Below are positions 34,723 to 45,629 of a DNA stretch of 64,000 nucleotides, in pieces; the stretch's first letter is position 1; every line of letters begins with the position of its first letter. The notes under the pieces were generated by a model. The model saw only the letters and a list, made by a program, of their open reading frames with translations, did not search any database and was not told the DNA's origin. The translations under genes and the position numbers were made by a program. Source of the DNA: Nelumbo lutea (taxonomy: Eukaryota; Streptophyta; Magnoliopsida; Proteales; Nelumbonaceae); the NCBI GenBank assembly GCA_022828595.1, contig JAKGHH010000004.1:57662164-57726163 (forward strand). The letters run 5' to 3'.

Positions 34723-35445
34723 AGGCAATATAGTTTCTGAATGGGGTACCAAGGTGGATAAAGCAAAAATTGACCAAATCTCTAAACTTCTACCTCCCAC
34801 TTCTGTCAAGCAAATCCCTTCTTTTCTTAGACATGCCAGCTTCTACCGACAATTTATTAAGGACTTCTCCCAAATTTCCAGACCATTGTGCAACCTCCTA
34901 GCAAAAGATGTCCCATTCAGCTTTGATGATGCATGTCTTAAGGCTTTCGAGTACTTGAAAGGGGCATTGACCAAGGATCCAATTTTGCAACTCCCGACTG
35001 ATCTTTGCCCTTTGAAATCATGTGTGATGCCTCCGACCACACCATTGGAGCTCTTTTGGGACAAAGGGTGGATAAACGTCCTGTGGTGATCTATTATGCA
35101 AGGCATACCCTCTTGGAAGCCCAATTAAATTATACCACCACAGAGAAAGAATTGTTAGCTGTAGTGTAAGCTCTAGAAAAATTTTGCCCATACTTATTAG
35201 GCACCAAAGTGGTTGTCTACTCTGATCACTCGGCCCTAAGACATTTGTTGTCTAACAAAGAGGCTAAACCTAGGCTCATCAGATGGATTCTTCTATTGCA
35301 AAAATTTGACCTTGAGATTTAGGATAAAAAGGGCTCTGAAAAAGTAGTAGCTAATCATTTGTCCCAAATTCAAATTGGAAACAGTGAGCCCATCCATGAC
35401 TATTCCTTCTCAGATGAGCACCTTTTAGCTATCTCTCATTGTGCT
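34723..35445 (+). pseudogene. Gypsy-I RNase H, cut by the copia-A LTR
   Basis: From the RT thumb (VLGNIVSEWGTKVDKAKID, FLRHASFYRQFIKDFSQISRPL) into RNase H: CDASDHTIGALLGQ with the catalytic Asp, YYARHTLLEAQLNYTTTEKELLAVV with Glu, [13 protein letters not shown] and DKKGSEKVVANHLSQ. Several single stops and shifts occur near 34705, 35010, 35168 and 35320. It ends at GTGCT (35441-35445), followed at once by the TGTTAGAAAG end of the copia-A LTR. The integrase would lie beyond copia-A, outside the window. Confidence 0.88.
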
Positions 35446-36041
35446 TGTTAGAAAGTTATGCACTTAGCTCCAATCAGATTAATGTATCTTTTCACATTTA
35501 TTGTAAATGAATAGAGTACATAATTGATTCATGTCATTGTGTTGTGTTTCTGTGTAATACCCTTAAATTGGGAGATTTATCATGCCAAGGCTGACATTGA
35601 TGTACCACCAAGTTGGTTGGGATGGCTTGTCTCGGCTACCAGGGTGAGTCTTGAGGTACATGCAATGTGGGCTTTCTTGAACCCTGAACTGAACCAAAAT
35701 TCCAGTATTTTCCTGGACCTTGGAAATAGATGGGCAAAACTGTAATGCCACACCTGACCACTAGGCTCGATTTTTGTACTGCACCAGGTGTCGGATTGGA
35801 AATAGATGGGCAAAACTGTCTTTGATATGCCAATCAATGAGATCCTTAGAGGGGGTCAAAACCTAGGTATGTTGGGACAGTCCAAGAATTCATCTGAGTA
35901 GGTGATCATAGTGATAGGATCAAGCCCTTTGTCGGACAAAGTGAATGATCGGGGATGCACTCTCTTTGATGGAAACCTAAAACTACCGGCAGTTGATTTC
36001 AATCGTTGAAATTTGTTTCTACAAAATATGTTTATATAGAG
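35446..36041 (+). mobile_element. Copia-A 5' LTR, piece 3 (TG end, inverted)
   Basis: TGTTAGAAAG... to TATATAGAG, then a G1 terminus. Its last bases, reversed, are CTCTATATAAACATATT, which continue copia-A LTR piece 2 exactly after CTCTA at 20655. Together the three pieces give about 1.86 kb, a normal LTR length for the family. Contains a local repeat of GGAAATAGATGGGCAAAACTG near 35722 and 35798. Confidence 0.88.
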
Positions 36042-37459
36042 TGATGAGAATAAAATTTATCATATTTTTATCCCCAAATATTCAGTCTTTTATACTGAAT
36101 TAGAACTTATTTGGACTCATATTTCTTGTATTTTGGTTCAGGGCATGAAAGAAGGCATCAGGAGAAAAGCAAGGCAAATTGGATGATTTTTCACAATTTC
36201 GAAACCGTTCAGTAATCTGGGCCTAACTCTCGTATCCGAGATCCAATTGGGCTAATTCAAGACTCACTGAAAAGATAAGAGAGACATCTACAACTTTCAT
36301 GTTTTGTCTTTCACAGATTCAGCCTGCATTGAAGTCAAATCCGGGCCCAAAGGTGGGGCAAATTCGTAGGAAGGCCCAACTCACAACTGAAGCCCAACTT
36401 GCAGAAAAGCCTTGCAGCAGCCCAATTCGCAGAGGAAGCCTAATACGAATGCAAGAACAAGAAACTGAGAAGAGTCCTATCAGATTTAAATTTGTGATGT
36501 AATCCTAGAAAGATAAAGAGATTGAGTTCACTAGATAAAGAGATAAGAGTAGGATTAGACTAGGACTTACTATTTTTGAAAGATAAACTCCAAGAAGGTG
36601 TTGGAGACCACCCCCTCCCCTTTAAGTTATATAAGGGGATGGGGGGCAAACTAGAGGAGTATCAAGAAGCAGAGGAGCAACCGATCTATCAAGCAAAAAA
36701 GGTTCAAGAAGGAGGCGGTGGCAAGAAGAAGAGGAGATCTCAGCTCCATGGGCAAATTCATGAGTTCTTTCTTTCTTCTTGTTTGCTTTATTTCCTTTAT
36801 CATGAACTGATTTGTTTTTAGCTAGGGCCGTGGAAATCTTAACCATGATAATGAATATATTTTTACCATTATGATTTATCCAAGATCGTGATGAGGAGTG
36901 GCCATCTCTTAATTGATTAGGTTTATATGAATGAATCAGAAGTGGAATTTATATATTTGACCACATAATTCATGGTGTGAATTGAATGGTATATAGGGAT
37001 ATATACATATGATTCATCTGAATATATGAGTTTTTCTTGCACTTAATGCATTTCTATCATTGAGAAATCTAGTCAAGGGATCGAGGGGTTACTTAATAGA
37101 AATAGGTTTAATATGTCTTGGGAAAGAATATTAAATAAAATTGGGAAAAACTTTATGAGAATGACAAATGATCTTGGTTAATCGCATCATTTAATATTCA
37201 TTAGAATGGTTAGGTGGACCAATGGCCCTAGTTGTTTCACTCAATCACTGCTTATTCGGTTATTGATTGCCCTTACTTTTATTTTCTTTTTCTATTTTCT
37301 ATTTTTAGTAGTTCTTACTCTTAAATCTGAAATTCGATTATCCAAATAATTAGGGAAGGCTGTAGTTCTAATACTTATTTTGTTAAATCCCCGTGGGAAC
37401 GATATTTTTATACTACTTGATTACTAGTGCACTTGCTAGGGTTATAATCATAGCAATCA
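36042..37459 (+). mobile_element. Complete G1 gypsy LTR; right edge of the inversion
   Basis: TGATGAGAATAAAA...GCAATCA, 1418 bp, the only full-length G1 LTR here. A TATA box TATATAAGG lies at 36628. The 3' end carries the GTGGGAACGATA motif common in plant gypsy LTRs. Left flank TAGAG (36037-36041) is the reverse of CTCTA at 20651-20655; right flank ATATT (37460-37464) is the reverse of AATAT at 29429-29433. It is therefore a hybrid: each flank has its partner at a different place. Confidence 0.92.
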
Positions 37460-37715
37460 ATATTAATTGGTAATATTATGAATTAAAATAGGCTTTAATA
37501 ATGGGCTTTATAGATATTAATTGATTGGATCAATTCTATCCTTTCATGTGATGTATGTATGTGTGATGTGCTACGTTCATGGGCCATAAGTACTTGGCTC
37601 ATGCAGATACGATAGTGGCTCTTACACACACCATGGCTGAATGCACATCATTGTCATGGTGTCCCTAAAAGATCATTGGATGATCTCCCTCAGTGGTGGG
37701 CCCCACACCCTTGAA
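37460..37715 (+). other. Copia-E leader, gag-proximal half (truncated)
   Basis: ATATTAATTGGTAATATT onward, continuing the leader that stopped at 29429; homologous to copia-C near 12694-12940 (ATGTGATG, CACCATGG and GGGCCCCACACC blocks). It breaks off at about 37715, where a short unmatched stretch and LTR-F follow. Gag and pol of copia-E are missing. Confidence 0.82.
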
Positions 37716-37727
37716 AAGGATGATGGA

Positions 37728-38961
37728 ATTAAAGATCCATCATATGGATGACTGAACCCTGTTTTTGAAAATTTGCATTTTCAAGGATCAATCTTGAACC
37801 ATAAACTGAACCAGATCTGAAACCAAAAGCAAGAGAGGGATATACCTGATATGGAGAAACAATATCTCCCAATGGAGGTGCTCACGCCCAAGGAAGGAAC
37901 CAAAAACTGATCCCACTGAATATGGCATAGTGTAGGATGAAGCAGAATCAGCAATGTTCGTCCAACGAACCAAACCCTTCACAAGAATTCGCTGGAGGCT
38001 ACGATCACAACTTCAGATTAGCCTTTCTCCAAAGGTTGATATCAAGATCCAATCTTGATCATTCCTACTTGAAAGAGGAGATCGAATTGCCAGTGTGGCA
38101 GCAGCAGCAGGAAGGAGGGGGTGGGGAGAAAATAGCGCAGTGATGCTATGTTCTCTCTCTTGAATTTGAGAATGTGATCTTCTTATATATTGCCGCCCCT
38201 TCCTTCTTTTATAACCTTCAAGGGATGAACTCCTAATCCCATTAGGAATTGTTGATCCAAATCATATTTGGATCTGAATTCCCTTTCAGAGATAAGGATA
38301 GACCCTTTTCTTATCTGCAGATTAGATTTGGATCTGTATTCAGATTAGGACCCTTATCTCAACCCTCTCCTAATCTTATTAGGAGGCTTCCAAATCTGAA
38401 TCTGTATTCAGATTTGGACTCTCTGAGTGGATAGGGTTAAAACCCTATCCAATCTGCTAATCTAATCTCAGATCTGCCCCCTTAGTTTAACTGATCAAAT
38501 CAGCCCAGTTCGAAATGGGCTTTAGGCCCAATAAATATATGTACTCACTTAGCCTTCCAAACTGCTACCCAGTTGGGCTTCCTTGTATGGTGTGGGACCC
38601 AAGCATTGATCTACACATCAGCCACAAGGGTTCGGCCCAACCTTTGTTATAAGGCCTAGCCGAATTCACTAGAAAGCCCAGTGAACCCCTTGAGCCCATC
38701 ACATGGACTCTATAGACCCAAAAATTAAACTAAGTGATCCCTAGGCCATGCCACCTTGTAACACCCAGGGACTGTGGGCAGATGCAAGGTTAACCCACCA
38801 GGCATTACCCTCAATGGTCTTACACTTAACCTCAAAGCCCATAATGATCAAATACTGCCCGACAAGAGAGAACCTCTCCCTCGACTGGAAGGAACAGTGC
38901 TGCACTCTCCGCTCACATGGATCCTGGGAATTAAAACCTTTTGCAAACAATTTGAAACTAC
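37728..38961 (-). mobile_element. LTR-F: partial copia LTR
   Basis: Minus-strand copia LTR from the U5 end (GATCCATCATATGG) to the site of the AT repeat (ACAATTTGAAACTAC), where it fuses to an internal point of the copia-D 3' LTR. The TG end, about 600 bp, and any primer site are missing. A GCAGCAGCAGGAAGG stretch lies at about 38100. Confidence 0.82.
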
Positions 38962-40507
38962 AATCTTGACTTCTCCCACAACTGGAGATCGAACTGGCAA
39001 ACATGGCGACAAGAGCAGGGAGGCGGCAAAAGAGTATTCGCAGGCTGCAGAATTCTCTCATCTTGATTTCAGCACTAAAGAGGATCTGATGTGTTTCTTG
39101 TTGGTCTCTTTCAAGGCTGCCGCCCCCTCCTTCTTTTTGTTAACTTGAAAGATCAGCTCCTAATCCCATTAGGAGGTGCTTATCCAAATCATATTTGAAT
39201 CATCCTTCTCTTCTAGTGATAAGGATAAACCCTTATCTTATCTGCAGATTAGATTAGCTTTATCCTAATCCCATTAGGAGGTTTCTAGATATGAATCACA
39301 TTCAGATCTGGACTCTCTGAGTGGATAGGATTAAGACCTTATCCTATCTGCTAATCCATCTCAAAATTCACCCCTTTAATTAACTAAATAAAAAGCCCAG
39401 TTCGAAATGGGCTTTAGGCCCATCAAGATTATGTGCTCACTTAACCTACCTATCTACTGCCCAGTTGGGCTTCCTTGTATGGCGTGGGACCCAAGCATTG
39501 ATCTACACATCAGTCACATGGGTTCGGCCCAGCCTTTGTTACAAGGCCTGGTCGAATACACTGTTAAAGACAGTGAACCCCTTGAAACCCATCGAATGGG
39601 CTCTATGAGCCCAACACTTACCCTAAGTGGTCCTTGGGCCAAGCCACCTTGTAACACGCAGGGACTGTGGGCAGATGCAAGATTAGCCCATCAGGTATTA
39701 TCCTCAATGGTCTTACACTTAACCTCTCAGCCCTTAATGATCATACACTACCCGACAAGAGAGGACCTCTCCCTCGGCTGCAAGGAACAGTGTTGCACTC
39801 TCCACTTATATGGACCCCGGGAATCAAAACCTTTTGCAAACATTTTAGAAACCATAATATATATACTTTTATATCTCATATAAAATATACTTTGCAAAAC
39901 AAATCTCAACGGTTGAAATCGGCTGCCGGCAGTCATGGTTTCCAACAGTGAGAGTGCATCCCCGATCATTACCTTTGTTCGACAAAGGGGCTGATCCTGT
40001 CACTATGATCACCCACTCATATGAATTCTCGGATTGTCCCAACATACCCAGGTTTTGACCCCCGCTAAGGATCTCACTGAGTGGTACATCAAAGACACCC
40101 CGATCCGACACCTAGTGCAGTATCATAATCGAGTCTAGGGGTCGGGTGTAACTTTCTAGTTTTGCCCATCAATCTCCAAGGTCTAGGGCAATACTGGAAA
40201 TCTGGTCCAGTTCAAAGATTCAATTAATCCCACACTGTATGTGCCTAGGGTCTCACCTCGGTAGCTGAGACAAGCCACCTCAACCGACTTGATGACACCA
40301 CAGTGTCAGCCTTGTTAGGATAGGTCTCCCAGATCGATCCACTGGCTGTGAACTTTCGAAACTAACACGAGTCTCAATAAGTGTCCAGTTTAAGGGTATT
40401 ACACAGAAACATACCAAGGGAACATGAATTAAATATGCACTTTTATTCATTTACAATAAACTCATAAAGTACATCAATTTTGATTGAAGCTAAGGGCATA
40501 CAAAACT
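38962..40507 (-). repeat. Copia-D 3' LTR, truncated at both ends
   Basis: Matches the 5' LTR (45630-47573) from about 46022 to within 6 bp of the TG end. The right edge joins pol at a GAC shared by ATGGGAC and TTAGACAG, so TGTTAGAC and the polypurine tract are gone. The left edge fuses to LTR-F. Confidence 0.88.
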
Positions 40508-41093
40508 GTCCCATGCTTTCCACGTGTTTCTCAAACACTTTCTGTGATAGTGGCTTTGTCAATGGGTCTGCTAAATTTTCCGCTGACGCTACCTTCTGAA
40601 TCAGGACGTCCCCTCTACCAACAATCTTTCGCAGTACGTGGTACTTCCTCTCAATGTGCTTCAACTTCGAGTGGGCTCGTGGCTCCTTAGCCTGAGCAAT
40701 GGCTCCATTGTTGTCATACAACAATGGGATGGGTGATGTGTCGGGCGGAACTACTCCCAACTCATGAATGAACTTCTTCATCCATACGGCTTCTTTGGCA
40801 GCCTCACTTGCGGCAATGTACTCGGCCTTGGTCGTGGAGTCTACAGTGGACCCCTATTTGCTGCTTTTCCAGCAAACAGCACATGATCCTATCGTGAAAA
40901 CATATCCAGATGTAGACTTTCTATCATTTGGGTCTGACCGGAAATCGGCATCTGTATACCCTTGGATCTGTAGTGAGCTACTGTCGAATACTAGACAAAA
41001 CTCTTTTATCCTTCGAAGGTATTTAAGTATGTTTTTCACAGCAGTCCAATGCTCCTGCCCTGGGTTGGCCTGAAATCTGCTTACTACACTCAC
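40508..41093 (-). pseudogene. Copia-D RNase H
   Basis: Minus strand: SVVSRFQANPGQEHWTAVKNILKYL, GYTDADFRSD, STSGYVFTIGS, then a stop in SSK*GST (CAG to TAG), TKAEYIAASEAAKEAVWMKK, LLYDNNGAIAQAKEPRAHSKLKHIERKYH and ENLADPLTKPLSQKVFEKHVESMG. The end reads directly into the LTR (GQFCMPLASIKI) because of the 55-bp deletion. Contains the full acidic residue set apart from the stop. Confidence 0.9.
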
Positions 41094-42300
41094 TGCCTAA
41101 GCTATGTTAGGACGAGTGCACAGTATGGCATACATGATACTCCCCACGGCAGAGGCATAGGGAACGTCTTTAATGCCATCAATCTCCTCAGAAGTCTTGG
41201 GAGACATTTTCTTGGAGAGAGTGACTCCGTGCCTGAAAGGAACATTTCCTTTCTTCGAGTTTTCCATGCTGTATCTCTTGACTATTTTGTCAATATAAGC
41301 AGATTGGGATAATCCTATTATCCGCTTCGATCTATCTCTATAGAGTCGAAGACCCAGTATATTGGAGGCTTCTCCAAGATCTTTCATGGAGAATTGCTGT
41401 GATAACCAAACTTTCACCATAGTTAACATACCTACATCATTCCACTGTACTTCCTGTAGACACAGGGTTCATCCGGATTCTTCTCGAAGTCAAACGATTT
41501 GACGGCAGAGTCAAAACGGATGTTCCAACTTCTAGAAGCTTGCTTAAGTCCATAAATGGATCTATTAAGTTTACATACCATGTTTTCCTGACCTGCAGCA
41601 ATGAAGCCTTGCGGCTGCTGCATATAGTTATCTTCAGTAAGATCTCCATTCAGGAATGCAGTTTTGACATCCATTTGCCAAATCTCATAATCATGGTATG
41701 CTGCTACAGCTAGCAGGATCCTAATGGATTTAAGCATGGCCACAGGCGAAAAGGTTTCCTCATAATATATGCCCTCTTTCTGAGTGTACCCTTTTGCCAC
41801 CAGATGAGCCTTGAATGTCTCAACCTTACCATCGGGGCCCTTCTTCCTCTTATAAATCCATTTGCAACCGATTGCTTTTACCCCGGAGGGCGGATCTACT
41901 AGAGTCCAGACTCCATTGGTCTCCATTGAGTCCATCTCTGCTCTCATGGCCTCGACCCACTTCTGGGAATCTATGTCCAACATAGCTTCCGTGTAAGTCA
42001 CGGGATCCTCTTCACTAGTCAAGGTTTCCACCAGGTAACTATCTTGGTTATAACCGTAACGGACTGGTGGCCTGGATACCCGAGTGGATCTTCTACGTTG
42101 GTCACTACCTAGAACTTGTGGGACATCTCCCACTGCTCCTGAGCTCTCCTCATCAGGAACAACTTCCTGACGATGGGTGTCCAGGATATAGTCGGTTTCC
42201 AAGAATTGCACGTTACGATTGCAGAACACTTTATGCTCACTTGGGTCATAGAATAGGTAATCTACATAGCCTCTTGGGTAGCCTACAAATAGGCAATGGC
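41094..42300 (-). pseudogene. Copia-D reverse transcriptase lacking YVDD
   Basis: Intact blocks [86 protein letters not shown], and [18 protein letters not shown]. At 41437-41446 a deletion of 52 bp between GGA repeats, relative to copia-C, removes VLYVDDILLIG and shifts the frame. The second half (VKVWLSQQFSMKDLGEAS, LGLRLYRDRSKRIIGLSQ, CTRPNIA) follows in another frame and ends at a CAA/CAG to stop change near 41097. Confidence 0.93.
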
Positions 42301-43005
42301 TGGTCTCGGATTCCAACTTGTCTGCACTCGTTCTTAGAACGTGTGCTGGACAACACCAAATCTTCAAGTGTCTGACACTTGGTTTCTTTCCGGTCCAAAG
42401 TTCATATGGAGTATTCGGAACTGATTTGGTTGGAACCCGATTCAGCACATAAATCGCAGTCTCTAATACGTAACCCCAAAAGGATGTGGGTAACTCTGAG
42501 TGTATGAGAAGCGACCGGACCATATCCAATAAGTTCCTATTCCTCCTCTCCGAAACATCGTTAAGTTGTGGTGTAGCAGGAGGAGCTAATTGTGATACTA
42601 TCCCATTGTCCTTTAAGTAGTCCCTGAATTCGTCAGAGAGATACTCGCCACCTTGATCTGATCGAAGGGCCTTAATTTCTCTCCCTAACTGTTTCTCGAC
42701 CTCTTTTCTAAACTGTTTCTGTTGTTTCTTTTAATAGTAATCGTATTACTAAAGAAGACAGAATAACCATCTGCACACAGTTTTGAGACAAAAATCAAAA
42801 TTCTCCTTAAATTTTGCACATAAAGACAGTCTTTCAGTACAATTGTTCCTTTTCTAAAAATTAATTCCGCAGTTCCTATGGCCGCGGCTGCAACAGTTGC
42901 AGTAGTCCCCAAGAAGAGTGTGACTTCTCCTTCACTCAGCCTTCTGCTTACCTTGAACCCCTGCAGTGAGTTACAAGCATGAGTTGAAGCCCCGGAGTCA
43001 ATACA
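42300..43005 (-). pseudogene. Copia-D protease tail and integrase, internally deleted
   Basis: From AP downstream: [13 protein letters not shown] is joined at 42712-42722 to the [29 protein letters not shown] block, missing about 455 bp that in copia-C encode the rest of the pre-integrase zinc module and the first integrase Asp (HTDVCGP). The remainder has the second Asp and the PPATPQLND block, then [21 protein letters not shown] and [17 protein letters not shown] (Arg codon intact, unlike copia-C) and [18 protein letters not shown]. Confidence 0.88.
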
Positions 43006-43849
43006 CTAGGATGTAGAAGCTACCAACAAATTGGTTTCTATAACACAAGTTTCGAAGTTACCTTTCTTGGATTCCAGGTAGGCAGAACAGTTCCTTTTCC
43101 AGTGGCCGGTCTTCTTGCAGAAGTGACAGGCATCCGATGCTTTGTCTTTCTTCTGCTTCTTGCTCTTAGCGGCTTTCTTCTGAGGCTTCTTTGCCTTCCT
43201 CTTTCTCTTGCCTGTCTTGCCAGTTTCAACAAGCATGGCTACAGGCTCATCCTTTCTAATCAGTTCTTCAGCTCTTTGCAACATATTGCTGAGCTCTTGT
43301 AAGCTGACATTCAGCTTGTTCATGTTATAGTTCATGATGAACGGATTAAAGGAAGGAGGCAAAGAGTTAAGGATAGCATCTATCTGGGTTGCAAGGTCCA
43401 GCCCGGATCCAAGAGCCTCCAGTTCGTTGATGTATCCCATCATCTAAAGACAATGGTCGTGAACTTGTTGACCCTTGGACATTTGTGTGGTCATGAACTG
43501 TTTCAAGACCTTTTGTCGAGTAGAATGAATTCTACTCTTCATACATTGTCCTGAGACTGTCCAATATGTCTTTGGCAAGTTCGATCTGATCGAACTGCCA
43601 CTGTATCGGGTTGTCTAAGGAAGCAATGATGTAACACCGGGCAAGGGAGTTTTTCTCATCCCATTCTTAATAGTCTCTCCTTCGGGACTCAGAAGCCCTA
43701 TCACCCGAATGCTCCGGGGCAGGATTCTTTGCCACTTTGTCCAGCTTTTCAGAAGCTAGGACCAGCATAAGGTTCCTGTACCAGTCGGCATAGTTTGGGC
43801 CCTTCAACTTGTTGTCATCAAGTAGTTTTGCAAAAGATCCGTTTGCCAT
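43006..43849 (-). pseudogene. Copia-D gag and protease start
   Basis: Gag starts at 43849 (MANGSFAKLLDDNKLKGPNY). This copy preserves the gag region that copia-C lost: NLMLVLASEKLDKVAKNPAPEHSGDRASESRRRDY, then a stop, NSLARCYIIASLDNP, a further stop plus shift near 43540, and from 43443 MMGYINELEALGSGLDLATQIDAILNSLPPSFNPFIMNYN, the basic stretch and the zinc knuckle CHFCKKTGHWKRNC. The protease motif region begins at about 43005 after a TGG to stop change (S*CIDSGAS). Confidence 0.9.
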
Positions 43850-45611
43850 TTTTTGATAAAAGAGCAAACATCAGTCCACAACCTAATTTGATTCATGTTC
43901 ATTTCATAGATATGGATTTTAATCTACAATCAATTTCCATTTATTCATCTCTGAGATTTCCCTCATCTCTCAGTGACGGAGACTACGGGTTGTCTCTGGA
44001 AATGTGGGAAATCACATAGGGTGCATGGAGCCAACTGTTTCAGCTGCATAACCCCACCACCTTTCTGTGAAGGATCACATCCACTCATCATATGAGTTTT
44101 CCCTTTGGCCTCTGTCAGACAAGGTTCAGAGCCATTTTCAGGTAAACCTTTCTGTCCAGTGAGGGCTTACCCATCATATTCGTGAACGCCAAGGTACCGT
44201 GAGAGAGTTCCTGTTTTCTGGAGAAGCCCCTCCCACATCGGACTATGACGCCCCTATCATCTTATGAAACACTCAGACAAGCCCAACAACAAATGGATAG
44301 CCCATTTTCTGGTGCGTTTCCTCATTACTGAAGGACCCATCCTCATGCTAATGATGGAAGGCCTTTAGAGGGAACAAAATTACATGCACTCATATTAGCT
44401 GGAGGGAACAAAATTACGCCCTAGTTTGATTTAGATCAAACCAAAGTAGCTCCCACTGACTTTCATAAAGCCAGATTTTGGTGGGCCTTGAATCGGATAG
44501 GGTTCCGCACGTAACCTCTTGATGAGGTGTGGGGCCCACCACTGAGGGAAGTCATCCAATGACCAAAAGGGACACCATGGCAATGATGTGCATTCAGCCA
44601 TGGTGTGCGCAAGAGCCACTGTCGAATGAGCATGGGCCAAGTACTTATGGCCCATGTACGCAGCACATCACACATCCATACATCACATGCAGGGATAAAT
44701 TGATCCAATCAATTAATTATCTGTAAGGCCCGTTGGAAGCCCGTTAAAATTCCATAATATTAACCATTAATATTATCTAGGTATATGGGCTGACTTAGGG
44801 TTACCCAGTTCGGCCCATATAGCTTTATCCTTTAAAAAGGGCTTTTGCAGTTTTAACTATTTAAAACTGGGCCTTTACAGGCTGGGCCGAATTAACCATT
44901 TAATTAAATATCAATCCTTAGGCCCATTAGTGGGAAATTAGGGCTGACTTTCAGCCTTGATTAAACCCTATAATTGGTCCAAACAGTTTTGAATCAATCT
45001 TGGTTCGAATGGGTCTAGGGTTTGATTTTTAATTAAATCCTTAATTCAAGAAAATAATCTAAAATTAAATACTGATAAAAGGAAAAACAAGAATCAGTCA
45101 AATAGGGCTGTTCGCACAATCCTTCCTGCAAAACAAAGGTTAGATCACAGAATGCAATTTCACAAACTGCAAATCGCAGATATCATTTCTCTCATCTGCG
45201 AAATCTCCTTCTCTGCGAAACCTCCTTTTCTGCGCCGCCAACTTCGATCCAAAATAAAAATAAATAGAAATCCTATTTCTATTAATAATTACATCAGATC
45301 GAATACCTACACATTGAGTCTAGAAAAAAAAAATATTTACAGACCCAAAATAACTCAAGAACTGCAAAATCGCAGGTTCCATGCGCAAACCAAGAATTCG
45401 ATCTCCTCTTGTACGAACAGCCCATAAATCAAGAAAATTATAAAGAACAATTCTAAATAATAATCAGATTTATTTAAAATTAATTTCAGATTATTTGCCC
45501 ATTTGTTTTGGGAACAAATTTCCCAAAAACCAAATCTGTGCAAATTGGGTAGAACGCCTTCTCCCTAATTGCGCAGGTTCAGATCTGAAACAGAATGGTT
45601 CAAGATTTGAA
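43850..45611 (-). other. Copia-D untranslated leader
   Basis: 1.76 kb, the same length as in copia-C and homologous throughout. Near 44377-44417 a 15-bp string, GGGAACAAAATTACx, occurs twice 26 bp apart, replacing part of the ancestral leader and looking like templated repair filler. No conserved protein. Confidence 0.85.
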
Positions 45612-45628
45612 CCTGGTCTCTGATACCA
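45612..45628 (-). promoter_or_regulatory. Primer-binding site of copia-D with an extra base
   Basis: On the minus strand TGGTATCAGAGACCAGG; relative to the tRNA-iMet complement it has one extra A after position 10. It starts one base from the LTR edge. Confidence 0.88.
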
Positions 45629-45629
45629 C

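Noticed and set aside
29429..36041. Explaining the mixed orientations by independent insertions alone
   Set aside because: Independent insertions would not leave the copia-A LTR and the copia-E leader each broken at a G1 end with reverse-complementary 5-bp flanks at distant sites.
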